Source: Rhodobacter sp. 24-YEA-8 (GTDB lineage Bacteria; Pseudomonadota; Alphaproteobacteria; Rhodobacterales; Rhodobacteraceae). Taken from it: 64,000 bases of DNA. Positions 27,977 to 38,545 of the stretch are shown piece by piece; within the stretch, counting starts at the first letter, position 1; each line of letters starts with the position of its first letter. The DNA is taken from positions 385,001-449,000 of the forward strand of contig NZ_FNSK01000001.1 in NCBI RefSeq assembly GCF_900105075.1, read 5' to 3'. A model generated the notes under the pieces. It ran no database searches, was not told the origin of the DNA, and saw only the letters and a program-made list of their open reading frames with translations. A program made the translations under genes and the position numbers.

Positions 27977-30094
27977 ATGGCACGCGACTATCCGCTTAAT
28001 CTCTATCGTAACTTCGGCATCATGGCCCACATCGATGCCGGCAAGACGACCACGACCGAGCGTATTCTTTTCTATACCGGCAAGAACCACAAAATGGGCG
28101 AGACGCATGATGGCGCCTCGACCATGGACTGGATGGAACAGGAGCAGGAACGGGGGATCACCATCACCTCGGCTGCCACCACCACCTTCTGGGAAAAGAC
28201 CTACGACGGCACCGCGGCGACCTCGCCGAAGCACCGCTTCAACATCATCGACACCCCCGGCCACGTTGACTTCACCATCGAAGTCGAACGTTCGCTGGCA
28301 GTTCTCGATGGCGCGGTCTGCCTTCTCGACGGTAACGCCGGTGTGGAGCCGCAAACCGAAACGGTGTGGCGTCAGGCCGACCGTTACGGCGTGCCGCGCA
28401 TCGTGTTCGTCAACAAGATGGACAAGATCGGCGCTGACTTCCAGAAGTGCCTCGACATGATCAAAGACCGCACCGGCGCGACCACCGCGCCGATCGCGTT
28501 CCCGATCGGTGCCGAGGACCATCTGGAAGGTATCGTTGACCTCGTCACGATGGAAGAATGGGTCTGGGAAGGCGACGATGTCGGCGCATCCTGGGCGCAC
28601 CGTCCGATCCGTGACGACCTGAAAAAAGAAGCCGAGACCCGTCGCGCGACTCTCGTCGAGCTTGCAGTCGAGCAGGACGATGCTGCGATGGAAGCTTACC
28701 TCGAAGGCAAAGAGCCTTCGCAGGACGAGCTGCGCGCGCTGATCCGCAAGGGCACCCTGGCGATGGCATTCGTGCCGGTTCTGGGCGGTTCTGCGTTCAA
28801 AAACAAAGGCGTGCAGGCTCTGCTGAACGCTGTTGTCGATTATCTGCCTTCGCCGCTGGACGTGAAACCCTATATGGGCTTCGCACCGGGCGACGAGACC
28901 GAGACCCGCAACATCCAGCGTACCGCAGACGATGCCCAGCCCTTCTCGGGTCTGGCGTTCAAGATCATGAACGACCCCTTCGTCGGCTCGCTGACCTTCA
29001 CCCGTCTCTATTCGGGCGTGATGAAAAAAGGCGACAGCCTGCTCAATTCGACCAAAGGTCGCAAAGAGCGCGTTGGCCGTATGATGATGATGCACGCCAT
29101 CGAGCGTGAGGAAATCACCGAAGCCTTCGCCGGCGACATCATCGCGCTTGGCGGTCTGAAAGAGACCACCACCGGCGATACGCTCTGCGATCCGGCAAAC
29201 CCGGTCGTTCTGGAAACCATGACCTTCCCGGTCCCGGTTATCGAGATCGCCGTCGAGCCGAAAACCAAGGCTGACCAGGAAAAGATGGGCATCGCTCTTG
29301 CCCGTCTGGCTGCCGAAGACCCCTCCTTCCGGGTTGAAACCGATCAGGAATCGGGCCAGACCATCATGAAGGGCATGGGCGAACTTCACCTCGACATCCT
29401 CGTCGACCGTATGCGTCGCGAGTTCAAGGTCGAGGCGAATATCGGTGCACCGCAGGTGGCTTATCGTGAGACGATCTCGCAGCAGCATGAGATCGACTAC
29501 ACGCATAAGAAACAGACCGGTGGTACGGGTCAGTTCGCACGCGTCAAGCTGGTGATCACGCCGACCGAGCCGGGCGAAGGCTACTCCTTCGAGTCGAAAA
29601 TCGTTGGTGGTGCTGTTCCGAAGGAATACATCCCCGGCGTCGAAAAAGGCATCAAATCCGTCATGGATTCGGGCCCGCTGGCAGGCTTCCCGGTGATCGA
29701 CTTCAAAGTCGCTCTCATCGACGGTGCTTTCCACGACGTCGACTCCTCGGTTCTCGCCTTCGAAATCGCAGCGCGTGCAGCAATGCGTGACGGTCTGAAG
29801 AAAGCCGGCGCGAAACTGCTTGAGCCGGTGATGAAAGTCGAAGTGGTGACTCCGGAAGAATATACCGGCGGCATCATCGGCGATCTGACCTCGCGTCGCG
29901 GCATGGTTCAGGGGCAAGACACCCGGGGCAATGCAAACGTGATCAACGCGATGGTCCCGCTGGCGAATATGTTCGGCTATATCAACAACCTGCGTTCCAT
30001 GTCTTCGGGCCGCGCGGTGTTCTCGATGGAATTCCACCATTATGACGCCGTGCCGGAAAACCTGAGCCAGGAAATCCAGAAGAAACACGCCTGA
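27977..30094 (+). CDS. fusA: Elongation factor G
   Basis: The 705-residue translocase has G1 [16 protein letters not shown]2 region [12 protein letters not shown]3 DTPGHVDFT and G4 NKMDKIGAD. Domains II-V follow, including the tip-domain stretch [26 protein letters not shown]. It catalyses ribosome translocation with GTP. Position in the rpsL-rpsG-fusA-tuf operon is canonical and the gene is intact. Confidence 0.99.
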   Translation: MARDYPLNLYRNFGIMAHIDAGKTTTTERILFYTGKNHKMGETHDGASTMDWMEQEQERGITITSAATTTFWEKTYDGTAATSPKHRFNIIDTPGHVDFTIEVERSLAVLDGAVCLLDGNAGVEPQTETVWRQADRYGVPRIVFVNKMDKIGADFQKCLDMIKDRTGATTAPIAFPIGAEDHLEGIVDLVTMEEWVWEGDDVGASWAHRPIRDDLKKEAETRRATLVELAVEQDDAAMEAYLEGKEPSQDELRALIRKGTLAMAFVPVLGGSAFKNKGVQALLNAVVDYLPSPLDVKPYMGFAPGDETETRNIQRTADDAQPFSGLAFKIMNDPFVGSLTFTRLYSGVMKKGDSLLNSTKGRKERVGRMMMMHAIEREEITEAFAGDIIALGGLKETTTGDTLCDPANPVVLETMTFPVPVIEIAVEPKTKADQEKMGIALARLAAEDPSFRVETDQESGQTIMKGMGELHLDILVDRMRREFKVEANIGAPQVAYRETISQQHEIDYTHKKQTGGTGQFARVKLVITPTEPGEGYSFESKIVGGAVPKEYIPGVEKGIKSVMDSGPLAGFPVIDFKVALIDGAFHDVDSSVLAFEIAARAAMRDGLKKAGAKLLEPVMKVEVVTPEEYTGGIIGDLTSRRGMVQGQDTRGNANVINAMVPLANMFGYINNLRSMSSGRAVFSMEFHHYDAVPENLSQEIQKKHA

Positions 30095-30173
30095 TCCGGC
30101 GGGAGGGCGTCCGCGCCCTCCACCCCCCAAATGCCGCGAAACTCGCGGAGCAAGAATTTGAAGGAGTTGCCAA

Positions 30174-31349
30174 ATGGCAAAGGCAAAGTTTGAACGGAAC
30201 AAACCGCACGTCAACATCGGCACGATCGGCCACGTTGACCACGGCAAGACGACCCTGACGGCCGCGATCACCAAATATTTCGGTGACTTCAAAGCCTATG
30301 ACCAGATCGACGGTGCTCCGGAAGAGCGCGCCCGCGGCATCACGATCTCGACCGCTCACGTTGAGTATGAGTCGGAAACGCGTCACTACGCTCACGTTGA
30401 CTGCCCCGGCCACGCCGACTACGTCAAAAACATGATCACCGGTGCTGCCCAGATGGACGGCGCGATCCTCGTTGTGAACGCCGCTGACGGCCCGATGCCG
30501 CAGACCCGCGAGCACATCCTGCTCGGCCGCCAGGTGGGTATCCCCTACATGGTCGTCTATATGAACAAGGTCGACCAGGTCGATGACCCGGAACTGCTGG
30601 AACTCGTCGAGATGGAAATCCGCGAGCTTCTTTCGTCCTACGAATACCCGGGCGACGATATTCCGATCATCAAAGGCTCGGCTCTGGCTGCGATGAACGG
30701 CACCAATCCGGAAATCGGCGAGAACTCGATCCGCGAGCTGATCGCGGCTGTCGACGCCTATATCCCGACCCCGGAGCGCGCTGTTGACCAGCCCTTCCTG
30801 ATGCCGATCGAAGACGTGTTCTCGATCTCGGGCCGCGGCACCGTTGTGACCGGTCGTATCGAGCGCGGCGTAATCAACGTCGGCGACGAAGTCGAGATCG
30901 TCGGCATCCGCCCGACCTCGAAATCGACCTGCACCGGTGTCGAGATGTTCCGCAAGCTGCTCGACCGCGGTGAAGCCGGCGACAATATCGGCGCGCTGCT
31001 GCGTGGCGTCGACCGTGACGGCGTCGAGCGTGGTCAGGTTCTGTGCAAGCCGAAATCGGTTCTGCCGCACACCACTTTCGAAGCTGAGGCCTATATCCTC
31101 ACCAAGGAAGAGGGTGGCCGTCACACGCCGTTCTTCGCGAACTACCGTCCACAATTCTACTTCCGCACCACGGACGTGACCGGCATGGTCAAGCTTCCGG
31201 AAGGCACCGAAATGGTGATGCCGGGCGACAACCTGAAGTTCGAAGTCGAGCTGATCGCGCCGATCGCTATGGAAGAAAAACTGCGCTTCGCAATCCGCGA
31301 AGGCGGCCGCACCGTTGGTGCAGGCGTCGTTGCGAAAATCATCAAGTGA
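30174..31349 (+). CDS. tuf: Elongation factor Tu
   Basis: The 391-residue protein has G1 [15 protein letters not shown], the G2 threonine in RGITIST, G3 [26 protein letters not shown], and G4 NKVDQVDD. It delivers aminoacyl-tRNA to the ribosome. GAAGGAG precedes the ATG. A second tuf copy, common in this family, would lie outside the window. A strong terminator follows at 31378. Confidence 0.99.
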   Translation: MAKAKFERNKPHVNIGTIGHVDHGKTTLTAAITKYFGDFKAYDQIDGAPEERARGITISTAHVEYESETRHYAHVDCPGHADYVKNMITGAAQMDGAILVVNAADGPMPQTREHILLGRQVGIPYMVVYMNKVDQVDDPELLELVEMEIRELLSSYEYPGDDIPIIKGSALAAMNGTNPEIGENSIRELIAAVDAYIPTPERAVDQPFLMPIEDVFSISGRGTVVTGRIERGVINVGDEVEIVGIRPTSKSTCTGVEMFRKLLDRGEAGDNIGALLRGVDRDGVERGQVLCKPKSVLPHTTFEAEAYILTKEEGGRHTPFFANYRPQFYFRTTDVTGMVKLPEGTEMVMPGDNLKFEVELIAPIAMEEKLRFAIREGGRTVGAGVVAKIIK

Positions 31350-31377
31350 TCTGAAGCCTTCGGGCTTTGTGATCCAG

Positions 31378-31403
31378 AGGCCGCCCTTCGGGGCGGCCTT
31401 TTT
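31378..31403 (+). terminator. Terminator of the str operon
   Basis: AGGCCGCCC pairs with GGGCGGCCT across a stable TTCG tetraloop and is followed by TTTTT. It begins 29 bp after the tuf stop. Confidence 0.93.
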
Positions 31404-31506
31404 CATTGCAAGCCCCGGGCGGGGGGAGCCCGCAGGTGCCAGAGGCTATGCCTCGTTACAATTTAGCGCCAGGATAGCCTGGCCTGATTTTTGTGCGGAG
31501 GTTTTC

Positions 31507-32457
31507 ATGCGCCTTTCGATTCTGGCTGTACTGACCCTGTCCCTTATGCCGTTGCCCGTCGCGGCCGAGACCGTGTTGCGGGTGATGAGTTTCAATATCT
31601 GGGGCGGGGGCGTGAATGAGGATAAGGACGTCTCGGAGACGGTCGCTGCCATCCGTGCCGCAGGCGCAGATATCGTGGGTCTGCAGGAGACCCGGGCAGA
31701 GCCTGAGGATTGCAGTGCCGAATCCTGCGATGCGACCGGTCACTCTGTGGCAAAGGCAATTGCCCAGGCGCTTGGCTGGCACTGGTACGATCAGGAGGGC
31801 GGGGCGCCGGCGCTCTGGGCCAATGCGGTGATCTCACGCTATCCGATTGGCGAGGCCAGCCCGCATGAGCTTGGTGTCAGGATTGATGTGGAGGGGAGGG
31901 CGGTCTGGCTCTTCAATATCCATCTCGATGATGAACCCTATCAGCCCTACCAACTGCTCGGGATTGAATATGGCCCGGCGCCATTCCTGACCACGGGGGA
32001 AGAGGCGGCGGATTGGGCGCGGCGGACCCGGGCCAGCGGGATGGATTTGCTGGAGAAAGATCTGAAATCCGCAGAGGGTGCGCCGGCGGTGTTCGTGACC
32101 GGTGATTTCAATGAGCCGTCCTGGCTGGACTGGACCGGGGCTGCGGTGGAGCAGGGCACGCATCCGGTTGTGGTCGAATGGCCGGCGACGAAGCGGCTCG
32201 CCGATCTTGGCTTTACCGACGCCTATCGCGCGATCTTTCCCGATCCTGTCGCAAAGCCTGCTTTCACCTGGGCACCGCGTTATGACGAGGCGGCCACGGA
32301 TGACCACCCGGACCGGATCGACCAATTGCTGGCAAAAGGCGAAGGGCTGCGGGTCATTGATGCTGCCATCATTGGTGAAGATGGGCCGCGCAGCGATATT
32401 GTTGTGATGCCCTGGCCCTCGGATCACCGGGCGGTGGTTGCGGAATTCGCCTTCTGA
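31507..32457 (+). CDS. Secreted endonuclease/exonuclease/phosphatase-family hydrolase
   Basis: From ATG 31507, preceded by GGAGG, the product has 316 residues: a signal peptide (MRLSILAVLTLSLMPLPVAAE) and one EEP domain. Characteristic blocks are LRVMSFNIWGGG (metal/substrate Asn), IVGLQETRAE (catalytic Glu), VTGDFNEPSWLDW (Asp-Asn pair) and the terminal WPSDHRAVVAEF (Asp-His). The DHPDRIDQLLAKG segment completes the site. It likely hydrolyses phosphodiesters in the periplasm or outside the cell; the substrate is unknown. The extended frame from 31315 overlaps tuf and is rejected. Confidence 0.88.
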   Translation: MRLSILAVLTLSLMPLPVAAETVLRVMSFNIWGGGVNEDKDVSETVAAIRAAGADIVGLQETRAEPEDCSAESCDATGHSVAKAIAQALGWHWYDQEGGAPALWANAVISRYPIGEASPHELGVRIDVEGRAVWLFNIHLDDEPYQPYQLLGIEYGPAPFLTTGEEAADWARRTRASGMDLLEKDLKSAEGAPAVFVTGDFNEPSWLDWTGAAVEQGTHPVVVEWPATKRLADLGFTDAYRAIFPDPVAKPAFTWAPRYDEAATDDHPDRIDQLLAKGEGLRVIDAAIIGEDGPRSDIVVMPWPSDHRAVVAEFAF

Positions 32458-32516
32458 CCCCTGCCGGGCGGTGTTCGCCCGGGGGTGGACCCCGGGCAAA
32501 GGCTTCGGAGCGAAGC

Positions 32517-32837
32517 TCAGCTATCGCAGGCTTCGACCGGCGTGCGGACCTCATAAGTCACCTTGCCGGTCATCCCTTCGGGCATCGGCTGCGGGTCAAG
32601 CCAGATGTCGATATCGCAGCCATCGGTGTCGATTTCCCATTTCACGCTGCCATCTTCGGCGTGGCGTTCATATTCAAGCCCGTCGATGGGGCGCCCGCCG
32701 AGACGCTCGGCCACGGCCTCGCTGGCGAGGATGGTCTGCATCTGCTCGATCCGGTCGAAATAGGGCGGCAGGGCGGCCAGGGCCGGCAGGCTGCCAAGCA
32801 CGATGACGGCGGCGGCGAGGGGAATGGTGCGGGACAT
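32517..32837 (-). CDS. Small periplasmic hypothetical protein
   Basis: The 106-residue product begins with a signal peptide (MSRTIPLAAAVIVLGSLPALAAL). A short acidic domain follows, with DGCDIDIWLDPQP and VRTPVEACDS carrying two cysteines. I do not recognise a family. It is convergent with the EEP hydrolase and lies downstream of, but separated by a terminator from, the bzt operon. Confidence 0.75.
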   Translation of the reverse strand: MSRTIPLAAAVIVLGSLPALAALPPYFDRIEQMQTILASEAVAERLGGRPIDGLEYERHAEDGSVKWEIDTDGCDIDIWLDPQPMPEGMTGKVTYEVRTPVEACDS

Positions 32838-32912
32838 GAATGCTCCTTTGAAAGCGTTCTTTCAGTGATAGCCGCCAGGCCTGTGATTGTAAGGCAGGAT
32901 TGCGTCAGAAGC

Positions 32913-32943
32913 GAAAACCCGCCAGCGGGTGCGGCGGGTTTTC
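32913..32943 (-). terminator. Terminator of the bztABCD operon
   Basis: GAAAACCCGCC pairs with GGCGGGTTTTC. On the minus strand the stem is followed by a pyrimidine-poor tail, but the stem itself ends in TTTTC. It lies 20 bp behind the bztD stop. Confidence 0.75.
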
Positions 32944-32962
32944 AGGGTGAGTTGCGGGTAAG

Positions 32963-33733
32963 TCAGTGGCCGAGGATCTGGCTCAGGAAAAGCTTGGTGC
33001 GCTCGGATTGCGGGTTCGAGAAGAACTCTTTCGGCGCATTCTGTTCGACGATCTGGCCCTGATCCATGAACACAACGCGGTTTGCCACGGCCTGGGCAAA
33101 ACCCATTTCATGGGTGACGCAAAGCATGGTCATGCCCTCTTCCGCGAGCTCGATCATGGTGTCGAGTACCTCTTTGATCATCTCTGGGTCGAGGGCCGAG
33201 GTCGGCTCGTCAAAGAGCATGATCCTGGGGCGCATGCACAAAGACCGCGCAATGGCGACCCGTTGTTGCTGGCCCCCCGACAACTGGCCCGGATATTTCA
33301 GCGCCTGATCCGGGATCTTCACCTTGGTCAGGAAATGCATCGCGGTTTCTTCGGCCTGTTTTTTCGGGATCTTGCGAACCCAGATCGGCGCGAGCGTCAG
33401 GTTTTCCAGCACCGTCAGATGCGGGAACAGGTTGAAATGCTGGAATACCATCCCGACCTCAGAGCGCACCTTGTCGATATTCTTGAGGTCATTGGTCAGT
33501 TCGGTGCCGTCGACGATGATATTGCCGGACTGGTGTTCCTCCAGCCGGTTGATGCAGCGGATCATCGTTGATTTCCCGGACCCCGAAGGGCCGCAGATCA
33601 CGATCCGCTCGCCGCGTGCCACCGTCAGGTCGATATCGCGCAAGACATGGAACTGGCCGTACCATTTGTTCATCTTGCGGATTTCGATCGCGATTTCGCC
33701 CGGGACGTCCGGGATCTTCTGTGCCTGGCTCAT
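32963..33733 (-). CDS. bztD: Amino-acid ABC transporter ATP-binding protein (BztD/AapP)
   Basis: The 256-residue ATPase has Walker [10 protein letters not shown], the Q-loop [16 protein letters not shown], signature [15 protein letters not shown], Walker [16 protein letters not shown] and the switch histidine in VTHEMGFA. It belongs to the polar-amino-acid subfamily. It is the last gene of the bztABCD unit and is separated from bztC by 9 bp. In Rhodobacter the Bzt system imports glutamate, glutamine, aspartate and asparagine. Confidence 0.95.
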   Translation of the reverse strand: MSQAQKIPDVPGEIAIEIRKMNKWYGQFHVLRDIDLTVARGERIVICGPSGSGKSTMIRCINRLEEHQSGNIIVDGTELTNDLKNIDKVRSEVGMVFQHFNLFPHLTVLENLTLAPIWVRKIPKKQAEETAMHFLTKVKIPDQALKYPGQLSGGQQQRVAIARSLCMRPRIMLFDEPTSALDPEMIKEVLDTMIELAEEGMTMLCVTHEMGFAQAVANRVVFMDQGQIVEQNAPKEFFSNPQSERTKLFLSQILGH

Positions 33734-33742
33734 GATGCGTCC

Positions 33743-35566
33743 TTAGCGATGGTCTGTCTTCAGCTTGCGTTCAAGATACATAGAGTATCGTGACATACCA
33801 AAGCAGATAATGAAGAAGATGGCGCCGACGAATATATAGGGCTCCCAGTAGATACCCTTCCAGTTGATGTCGGCGCGCACGGTGGTGGTAACGCCCCTCA
33901 GCGGGTCGAGAAGACCGACGAAGGAGACCAGGGTCGTATCCTTGAAGAGCCCGATAAAGGTCGAGACAATGCCGGGGATCGAGATCTTCAGGGCCTGGGG
34001 CATGATGATCAGGCGCTGCGCCTGCCAATAGGTCAGACCAAGACTGTCACCGGCCTCATACTGTCCGCGCGGCAGGGCGGCGAGACCGCCCCGGATCACC
34101 TCGGCCAGATAGGCGGCCGAGAAGAGCGATGCGAGGATGATCACCCGCAGGATCAGGTCGAAATTGGTCTGCGGCGGCAGGAAATACTGCAGAAGCAGGG
34201 AAGCAGTGAAGAGGAGGGTGATCAGCGGCACCCCCCGGATGAACTCGATAAAGCCGATCGAGAGCATCTTCATCAGCCACATGTCCGATCTGCGCCCAAG
34301 CGCCAGCATGATGCCGAGAGGCAGCGAGGCCGCGATGGCCGTGACCCCGATGATCAGGGCCAGCAAGAAACCCCCGATCATATTGGAGCCGACCGGCGCA
34401 ATCGTCAGCGGCAGGTCGGTTGCCATATAGGAAACCATCTTCGGTGCCTGGTACAAAAGCCAGCCACCGCCCGCGAGCAGCCCGGCGAGAACGCCGATCA
34501 CGACCGACCGGTTGCGCGCCGCGACAAAGACCAGCGCGAAGGCAAACAGCGCGCCGAGGCTGATCATCGCCGCCCAGGCGGGCAGGGTCTCATAGCCGAA
34601 AAGCCGGGCGAGGTCGGTGAGATTGTAGTTCAGTACCGCGCTGATCACATACATCACCGCGAGCAGGAGCCAGATCGCCGCCGTCAGCAGCATCACGACG
34701 AAAGAGGCGAGGGCACCGAAAGCCATGGCCAGGATATTCCCGCCCTGGCCAAAGCCCTGCCAGAAAGTTGCCATGCGCAGCCGCGCAAAGAAATCGGTCG
34801 AGATGGCATCGCTGTAATTGATCACCACCGAGGCCACCCAGGCCGCGGCCAGGGCCACGACCAGCGCAAAGGCATCATTCAGCCATTTATTGGGGTTGTT
34901 GTAATAGAGCCGGGCCACCAGGGCACCAAGCGCTATGGCCAGCAGCTGCGTGACCGGTGACCAGAACGACCCGCCCCAGATCAGCCAGATCGAGATGAAA
35001 GGGAAAAGCCCGGTCACCCAGATCAGCGCCGCCGGGCGCAGGCTCGCCGTTACCCAGATCACCGCGAAAATTGCGGCAGTCGCGGCAAAGGCAAGGCTGT
35101 TTGCGGATATCGCGTAAAGCGCGGCAAGGGTCGCGATACCCGCGAAACCGACCATATGGGCGCTCTTGCGGTCTTTCCAGAACAGGATCGGTGCCAGCGC
35201 GGCAAAGAGCAGCCCGCCGGTGAGCACCGGGCGCCAGTATTGCTCGGGCGGGAAAAAGCCGAACAGGAACTGGTGCCAGCGCGCTTTGATCACTGCCCAG
35301 CAGGCGCCGCTTTCACCGCCCGCTGCCGCGACGATCTCGCGGCATTCCGCCAGCGAATTGGCGTTCCAGACCGAATGCCACCACCAGGGGAAGGCTGTCC
35401 AGATCATCCAGATCGTCACCAGAAGCCCGGCAAAGGTCAAAAGCGTATTGACCGGCGAAGAGATCAGGTTCTCGCGCAGCCATTTAACCGCTCCCGCCTC
35501 ACGCAGTGGCGGCGGCGCCGGGCGCAGCATTTCCTCGCGGACCCAGAGATGCGAAGTCTCGGTCAT
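33743..35566 (-). CDS. bztC: Amino-acid ABC transporter permease (BztC/AapM)
   Basis: The 607-residue permease has a cytoplasmic N-terminus, many TM segments and the permease motif near the end (EVIRGGLAALPRGQYEAGDSLGLTYWQAQRLIIMPQALKISIPG). It is longer than the usual 380-450 residues because of extra hydrophobic segments between about residues 100 and 400. It sits 1 bp from bztB, so the two are likely translated together. It forms the heteromeric channel with BztB. Confidence 0.92.
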   Translation of the reverse strand: MTETSHLWVREEMLRPAPPPLREAGAVKWLRENLISSPVNTLLTFAGLLVTIWMIWTAFPWWWHSVWNANSLAECREIVAAAGGESGACWAVIKARWHQFLFGFFPPEQYWRPVLTGGLLFAALAPILFWKDRKSAHMVGFAGIATLAALYAISANSLAFAATAAIFAVIWVTASLRPAALIWVTGLFPFISIWLIWGGSFWSPVTQLLAIALGALVARLYYNNPNKWLNDAFALVVALAAAWVASVVINYSDAISTDFFARLRMATFWQGFGQGGNILAMAFGALASFVVMLLTAAIWLLLAVMYVISAVLNYNLTDLARLFGYETLPAWAAMISLGALFAFALVFVAARNRSVVIGVLAGLLAGGGWLLYQAPKMVSYMATDLPLTIAPVGSNMIGGFLLALIIGVTAIAASLPLGIMLALGRRSDMWLMKMLSIGFIEFIRGVPLITLLFTASLLLQYFLPPQTNFDLILRVIILASLFSAAYLAEVIRGGLAALPRGQYEAGDSLGLTYWQAQRLIIMPQALKISIPGIVSTFIGLFKDTTLVSFVGLLDPLRGVTTTVRADINWKGIYWEPYIFVGAIFFIICFGMSRYSMYLERKLKTDHR

Positions 35567-35567
35567 C

Positions 35568-37157
35568 TCAGCGCTCCTTCAGCTTTACGGCAGAGTTGAA
35601 GGCATTCATGCCCGAGGAAATGATCAGGCTGATTGTCAGATAAATCAGCATCATCAGGAGCATACATTCTAGCTCGCGCCCGGTCTGGTTCAGCGTGATG
35701 CCGCCCAGCGTGCCCCGCAGATCAAGGTAAGAGACCGCGATCCCCAGCGAGGTGTTTTTCGTGAGGTTCAGATATTGGCTGATCAGCGGCGGGATGATCA
35801 CCCGCAGGGCCTGAGGCAGGATCACCAGCTTCATCGTGCGGCCCGGGCGGAGGCCAAGGGCAGCGGCAGCCTCGGATTGCCCGCGCGAAATGGCCTGGAT
35901 CCCCGCCCGCACGATCTCGGCGATGAAGGCCGAGGTATAGAGCGAGAGCGCAATCAGGAGCGCGGTGAAGGAATGCATCACCTGGATGCCGCCCTGGAAG
36001 TTGAAGCCCTGGCTCACGCCCTGATCATTCACCGGAAAGCCCGGCAGCTCCCAATGCAGGCCAAGCGCGGTCAGCAAAATGACCAGGGGCAGGAAGAGGA
36101 TCAGGAGCGAGATCCACCAGGTCGTCGGGCGGCGGCCGGTCTCTTCCTGAAGTTTGTTGGCGCGCCGGGTGACCGAGCGATTTGCAAGCACCGACACGAT
36201 GATCACAGCCAGCACCGCCAGCACCGAGAAATTCACCGGCACAGAGGCGATTTCCGTACCGCCGAGCGGGCGGTCCAGCAGCGGCGATGGGATATTGGTG
36301 CCGCGATTGGTCAATGCGATGGAATCGAAGAAGAATTTCGAGGCCGCGGGCTCTGTGGGCCCGATGGCGCTGGCCTCGCTTTCGGCCAGAACCGGCGAGA
36401 GTGAAGGGCTGAACACGGTCAGGGCCGCGATGATCCACAAAATCGCCGGAACGGCTGTGATCAGCGCCGCCTTACCGGCGTCAAACCGGCTGCGGGCATA
36501 TTGCCAGGCCGCGCCGGTAATACCGATAAAGGCGAGCAGCCAGAGCAGGAAGGCCGGTGAGGAAACCTGCAGGCCGGAAAGGCGCGCCGCAAGCCCATAG
36601 CCACCGGCCCTGGCCTCCAGCCCTTCCAGCGCGGCCCGGCTTTCAAGGATTGCAGGCGTGATCTTGAAGGCCGCCGGCGCCGGCATGGTCTCGGAGATCA
36701 CCACGAAGGTCAGAAGGATCCACAAAAGCAGCGGCACATTGCGGAAGATCTCGACATAGACCGTCATCAGCCGCGAAATCAGCCAGTTGTTCGACAGCCG
36801 CAGGATCCCCACGATCACGCCGATCACCGTGGCCAGAATACAGCCGAAAAACGCCACAACCAGCGTGTTCAGAAGCCCGATGATAACCGCGCGGCCATGG
36901 GTGGAATCGTTGGTATAGGGGATCAGGGTCTGCTCGATATCATATCCGGCCCTGACCCAGAGAAAGCCGAAATTGATGTCCTTTCCCTTGGCGTCAAGGT
37001 TGCGGATCACATTATCCGTCAGCCAGCCGATGAAGAGCAGGAAGAGTATAAGTGCGATCACCTGGAGCGTGATGGCACGGAAACGGGTGTCATAAATCAG
37101 CATCGAAAGGCGAAAGCCGCCCTTCGACGCCTCCGCCCGACTGGTGGCAAAGGCCAT
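35568..37157 (-). CDS. bztB: Amino-acid ABC transporter permease (BztB/AapQ)
   Basis: The 529-residue permease shows GLLNTLVVAFFGCILATVIGVIVGILRLS in the N-terminal HAAT region. The EAA-type motif appears as AEIVRAGIQAISRGQSEAAAALGLRPGRTMKLVILPQALRVIIPP. A long middle region with a periplasmic stretch (about residues 255-310) makes it larger than the classical AapQ of about 400 residues. It lies about 140 bp behind bztA with a stem-loop between. Confidence 0.92.
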   Translation of the reverse strand: MAFATSRAEASKGGFRLSMLIYDTRFRAITLQVIALILFLLFIGWLTDNVIRNLDAKGKDINFGFLWVRAGYDIEQTLIPYTNDSTHGRAVIIGLLNTLVVAFFGCILATVIGVIVGILRLSNNWLISRLMTVYVEIFRNVPLLLWILLTFVVISETMPAPAAFKITPAILESRAALEGLEARAGGYGLAARLSGLQVSSPAFLLWLLAFIGITGAAWQYARSRFDAGKAALITAVPAILWIIAALTVFSPSLSPVLAESEASAIGPTEPAASKFFFDSIALTNRGTNIPSPLLDRPLGGTEIASVPVNFSVLAVLAVIIVSVLANRSVTRRANKLQEETGRRPTTWWISLLILFLPLVILLTALGLHWELPGFPVNDQGVSQGFNFQGGIQVMHSFTALLIALSLYTSAFIAEIVRAGIQAISRGQSEAAAALGLRPGRTMKLVILPQALRVIIPPLISQYLNLTKNTSLGIAVSYLDLRGTLGGITLNQTGRELECMLLMMLIYLTISLIISSGMNAFNSAVKLKER

Positions 37158-37263
37158 GAATTCCCCCTGAGCCCGACCGCCTCCGGCTTTTGCCGGTTAT
37201 GGTACTGCCGCAATCGGGCAGTCCGTGGTCGTGATTGTTCTGAGTGTTTGATCTTAAAGAACT

Positions 37264-37290
37264 GGGGGCGCGCCTTTCGGACGCGCCCCC
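37264..37290 (-). promoter_or_regulatory. Stem-loop between bztA and bztB
   Basis: A perfect 9-bp stem (GGGGGCGCG / CGCGCCCCC) stands 8 bp behind the bztA stop, without a T-run. Such hairpins after binding-protein genes protect that part of the message and lower expression of the permease genes. The role here is inferred. Confidence 0.65.
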
Positions 37291-37298
37291 GGGGCAGA

Positions 37299-38315
37299 TC
37301 AGCGCATCGGCCAGGCGTATTGCAGCCCGCCTTGCGTCCAGAGCGCATTCAGACCGCGCGCCAGACCGATCGGAGTACCGGTTCCGAGATTTGCTTCAAA
37401 AATCTCCCCATAATTGCCGTTGGCGGCAATCGCACGTTTCGCCCAGTCATTGTCGAGACCGAACATCTTGCCCATTTCGCCTTCAAGTCCAAGCAGACGG
37501 CGGATTTCGGGGTCAGTGGAGGAGCCGGCGACCTCTTCGATATTGGCTTTGGTGATGCCTTTTTCTTCGGCGATCAGCAGCGAGTTATAGGTCCAGCGCA
37601 CAATATCGCCCCAGACATTGTCCCCATGGCGCACGGCCGGCCCGAGCGGCTCTTTCGAGATGATCTCGGGAAGGATGATGTGGTTTTCGGCATCCGCCAT
37701 GGTTGCACGACCAGCCGCCAGGCCCGACGCGTCGGTCGTATAAGTGTCGCAGGCGCCGGCGAGATACTGGCGTTGCGCCTCAGAGTCGTCCTGAACCGTG
37801 ACCGGGGTATAGGTCATGTTATTCGCCTTGAAAAAGTCGGCAAGGTTCAGTTCGGTAGTGGTGCCGGTCTGGATGCAGACAGTGGCGCCTTCGAGTTCCT
37901 TGGCCGAAGAAACGCCCAGGTCTTTTTTGACCATGAAGCCTTGGCCGTCATAATAATTGATGCCGACAAAATCGAATTTCAGGTCAACGTCACGGGTGAA
38001 GGTTGCGGTCGAGTTGCGGACAAGCAGATCGACCTCACCCGAGGCCAGCGCGGTAAAGCGCGTCTCGCCGGTGGTAGGAACAAATTTCACCTTGGTCGGG
38101 TCGCCAAGCACGGCGGCGGCAACCGCGCGGCACAGATCGACGTCAAAGCCGACCCAGGTGCCATTCGCATCCGCCATGCCAAAGCCGGTGAGGCCAACAT
38201 TGACGCCGCAATTCAATTCGCCGCGCGCCTTAACATCATCGAGCGTGGCCGCACTGGCAGCGCCTGCGAGCATGGTGCTGGCCGCCAGCGCGCCGATGAT
38301 TGCTGATTTCTTCAT
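37299..38315 (-). CDS. bztA: Amino-acid ABC transporter substrate-binding protein (BztA/AapJ)
   Basis: The 338-residue periplasmic protein starts MKKSAIIGALAASTMLAGAASA|A, a clear signal peptide. AGGAAGAGG lies before the ATG, so the 44 residues of the longer frame are rejected. Diagnostic parts are LDDVKARGELNCGVNVGLTGFGMADANGTWVGFDVDLCRAVAAAV, LLVRNSTATFTRD, and LARGLNALWTQGGLQYAWPMR. It binds acidic amino acids and their amides and hands them to BztBC. Confidence 0.95.
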   Translation of the reverse strand: MKKSAIIGALAASTMLAGAASAATLDDVKARGELNCGVNVGLTGFGMADANGTWVGFDVDLCRAVAAAVLGDPTKVKFVPTTGETRFTALASGEVDLLVRNSTATFTRDVDLKFDFVGINYYDGQGFMVKKDLGVSSAKELEGATVCIQTGTTTELNLADFFKANNMTYTPVTVQDDSEAQRQYLAGACDTYTTDASGLAAGRATMADAENHIILPEIISKEPLGPAVRHGDNVWGDIVRWTYNSLLIAEEKGITKANIEEVAGSSTDPEIRRLLGLEGEMGKMFGLDNDWAKRAIAANGNYGEIFEANLGTGTPIGLARGLNALWTQGGLQYAWPMR

Positions 38316-38545
38316 AATTACCTCTTCCTGAGCTGCCGCCATCGGCCGGGCCGCGGCGGGGGTGTCGCCTGACTGTTCGCAGGCTGTCTCTCGGGTCTTT
38401 GATCGCCCGATGAGCATATTTTCAGAGCAAGGTCGCTTATCGGTCAATAGCCGAGGTACGAATGCGGGAAAATCGCCGTTTTTCCGGGCGTTGTGCCGGA
38501 AAAATGCTGCTCAGATCAGCTTTCCCGGGAAATCAGCCTGAATTG

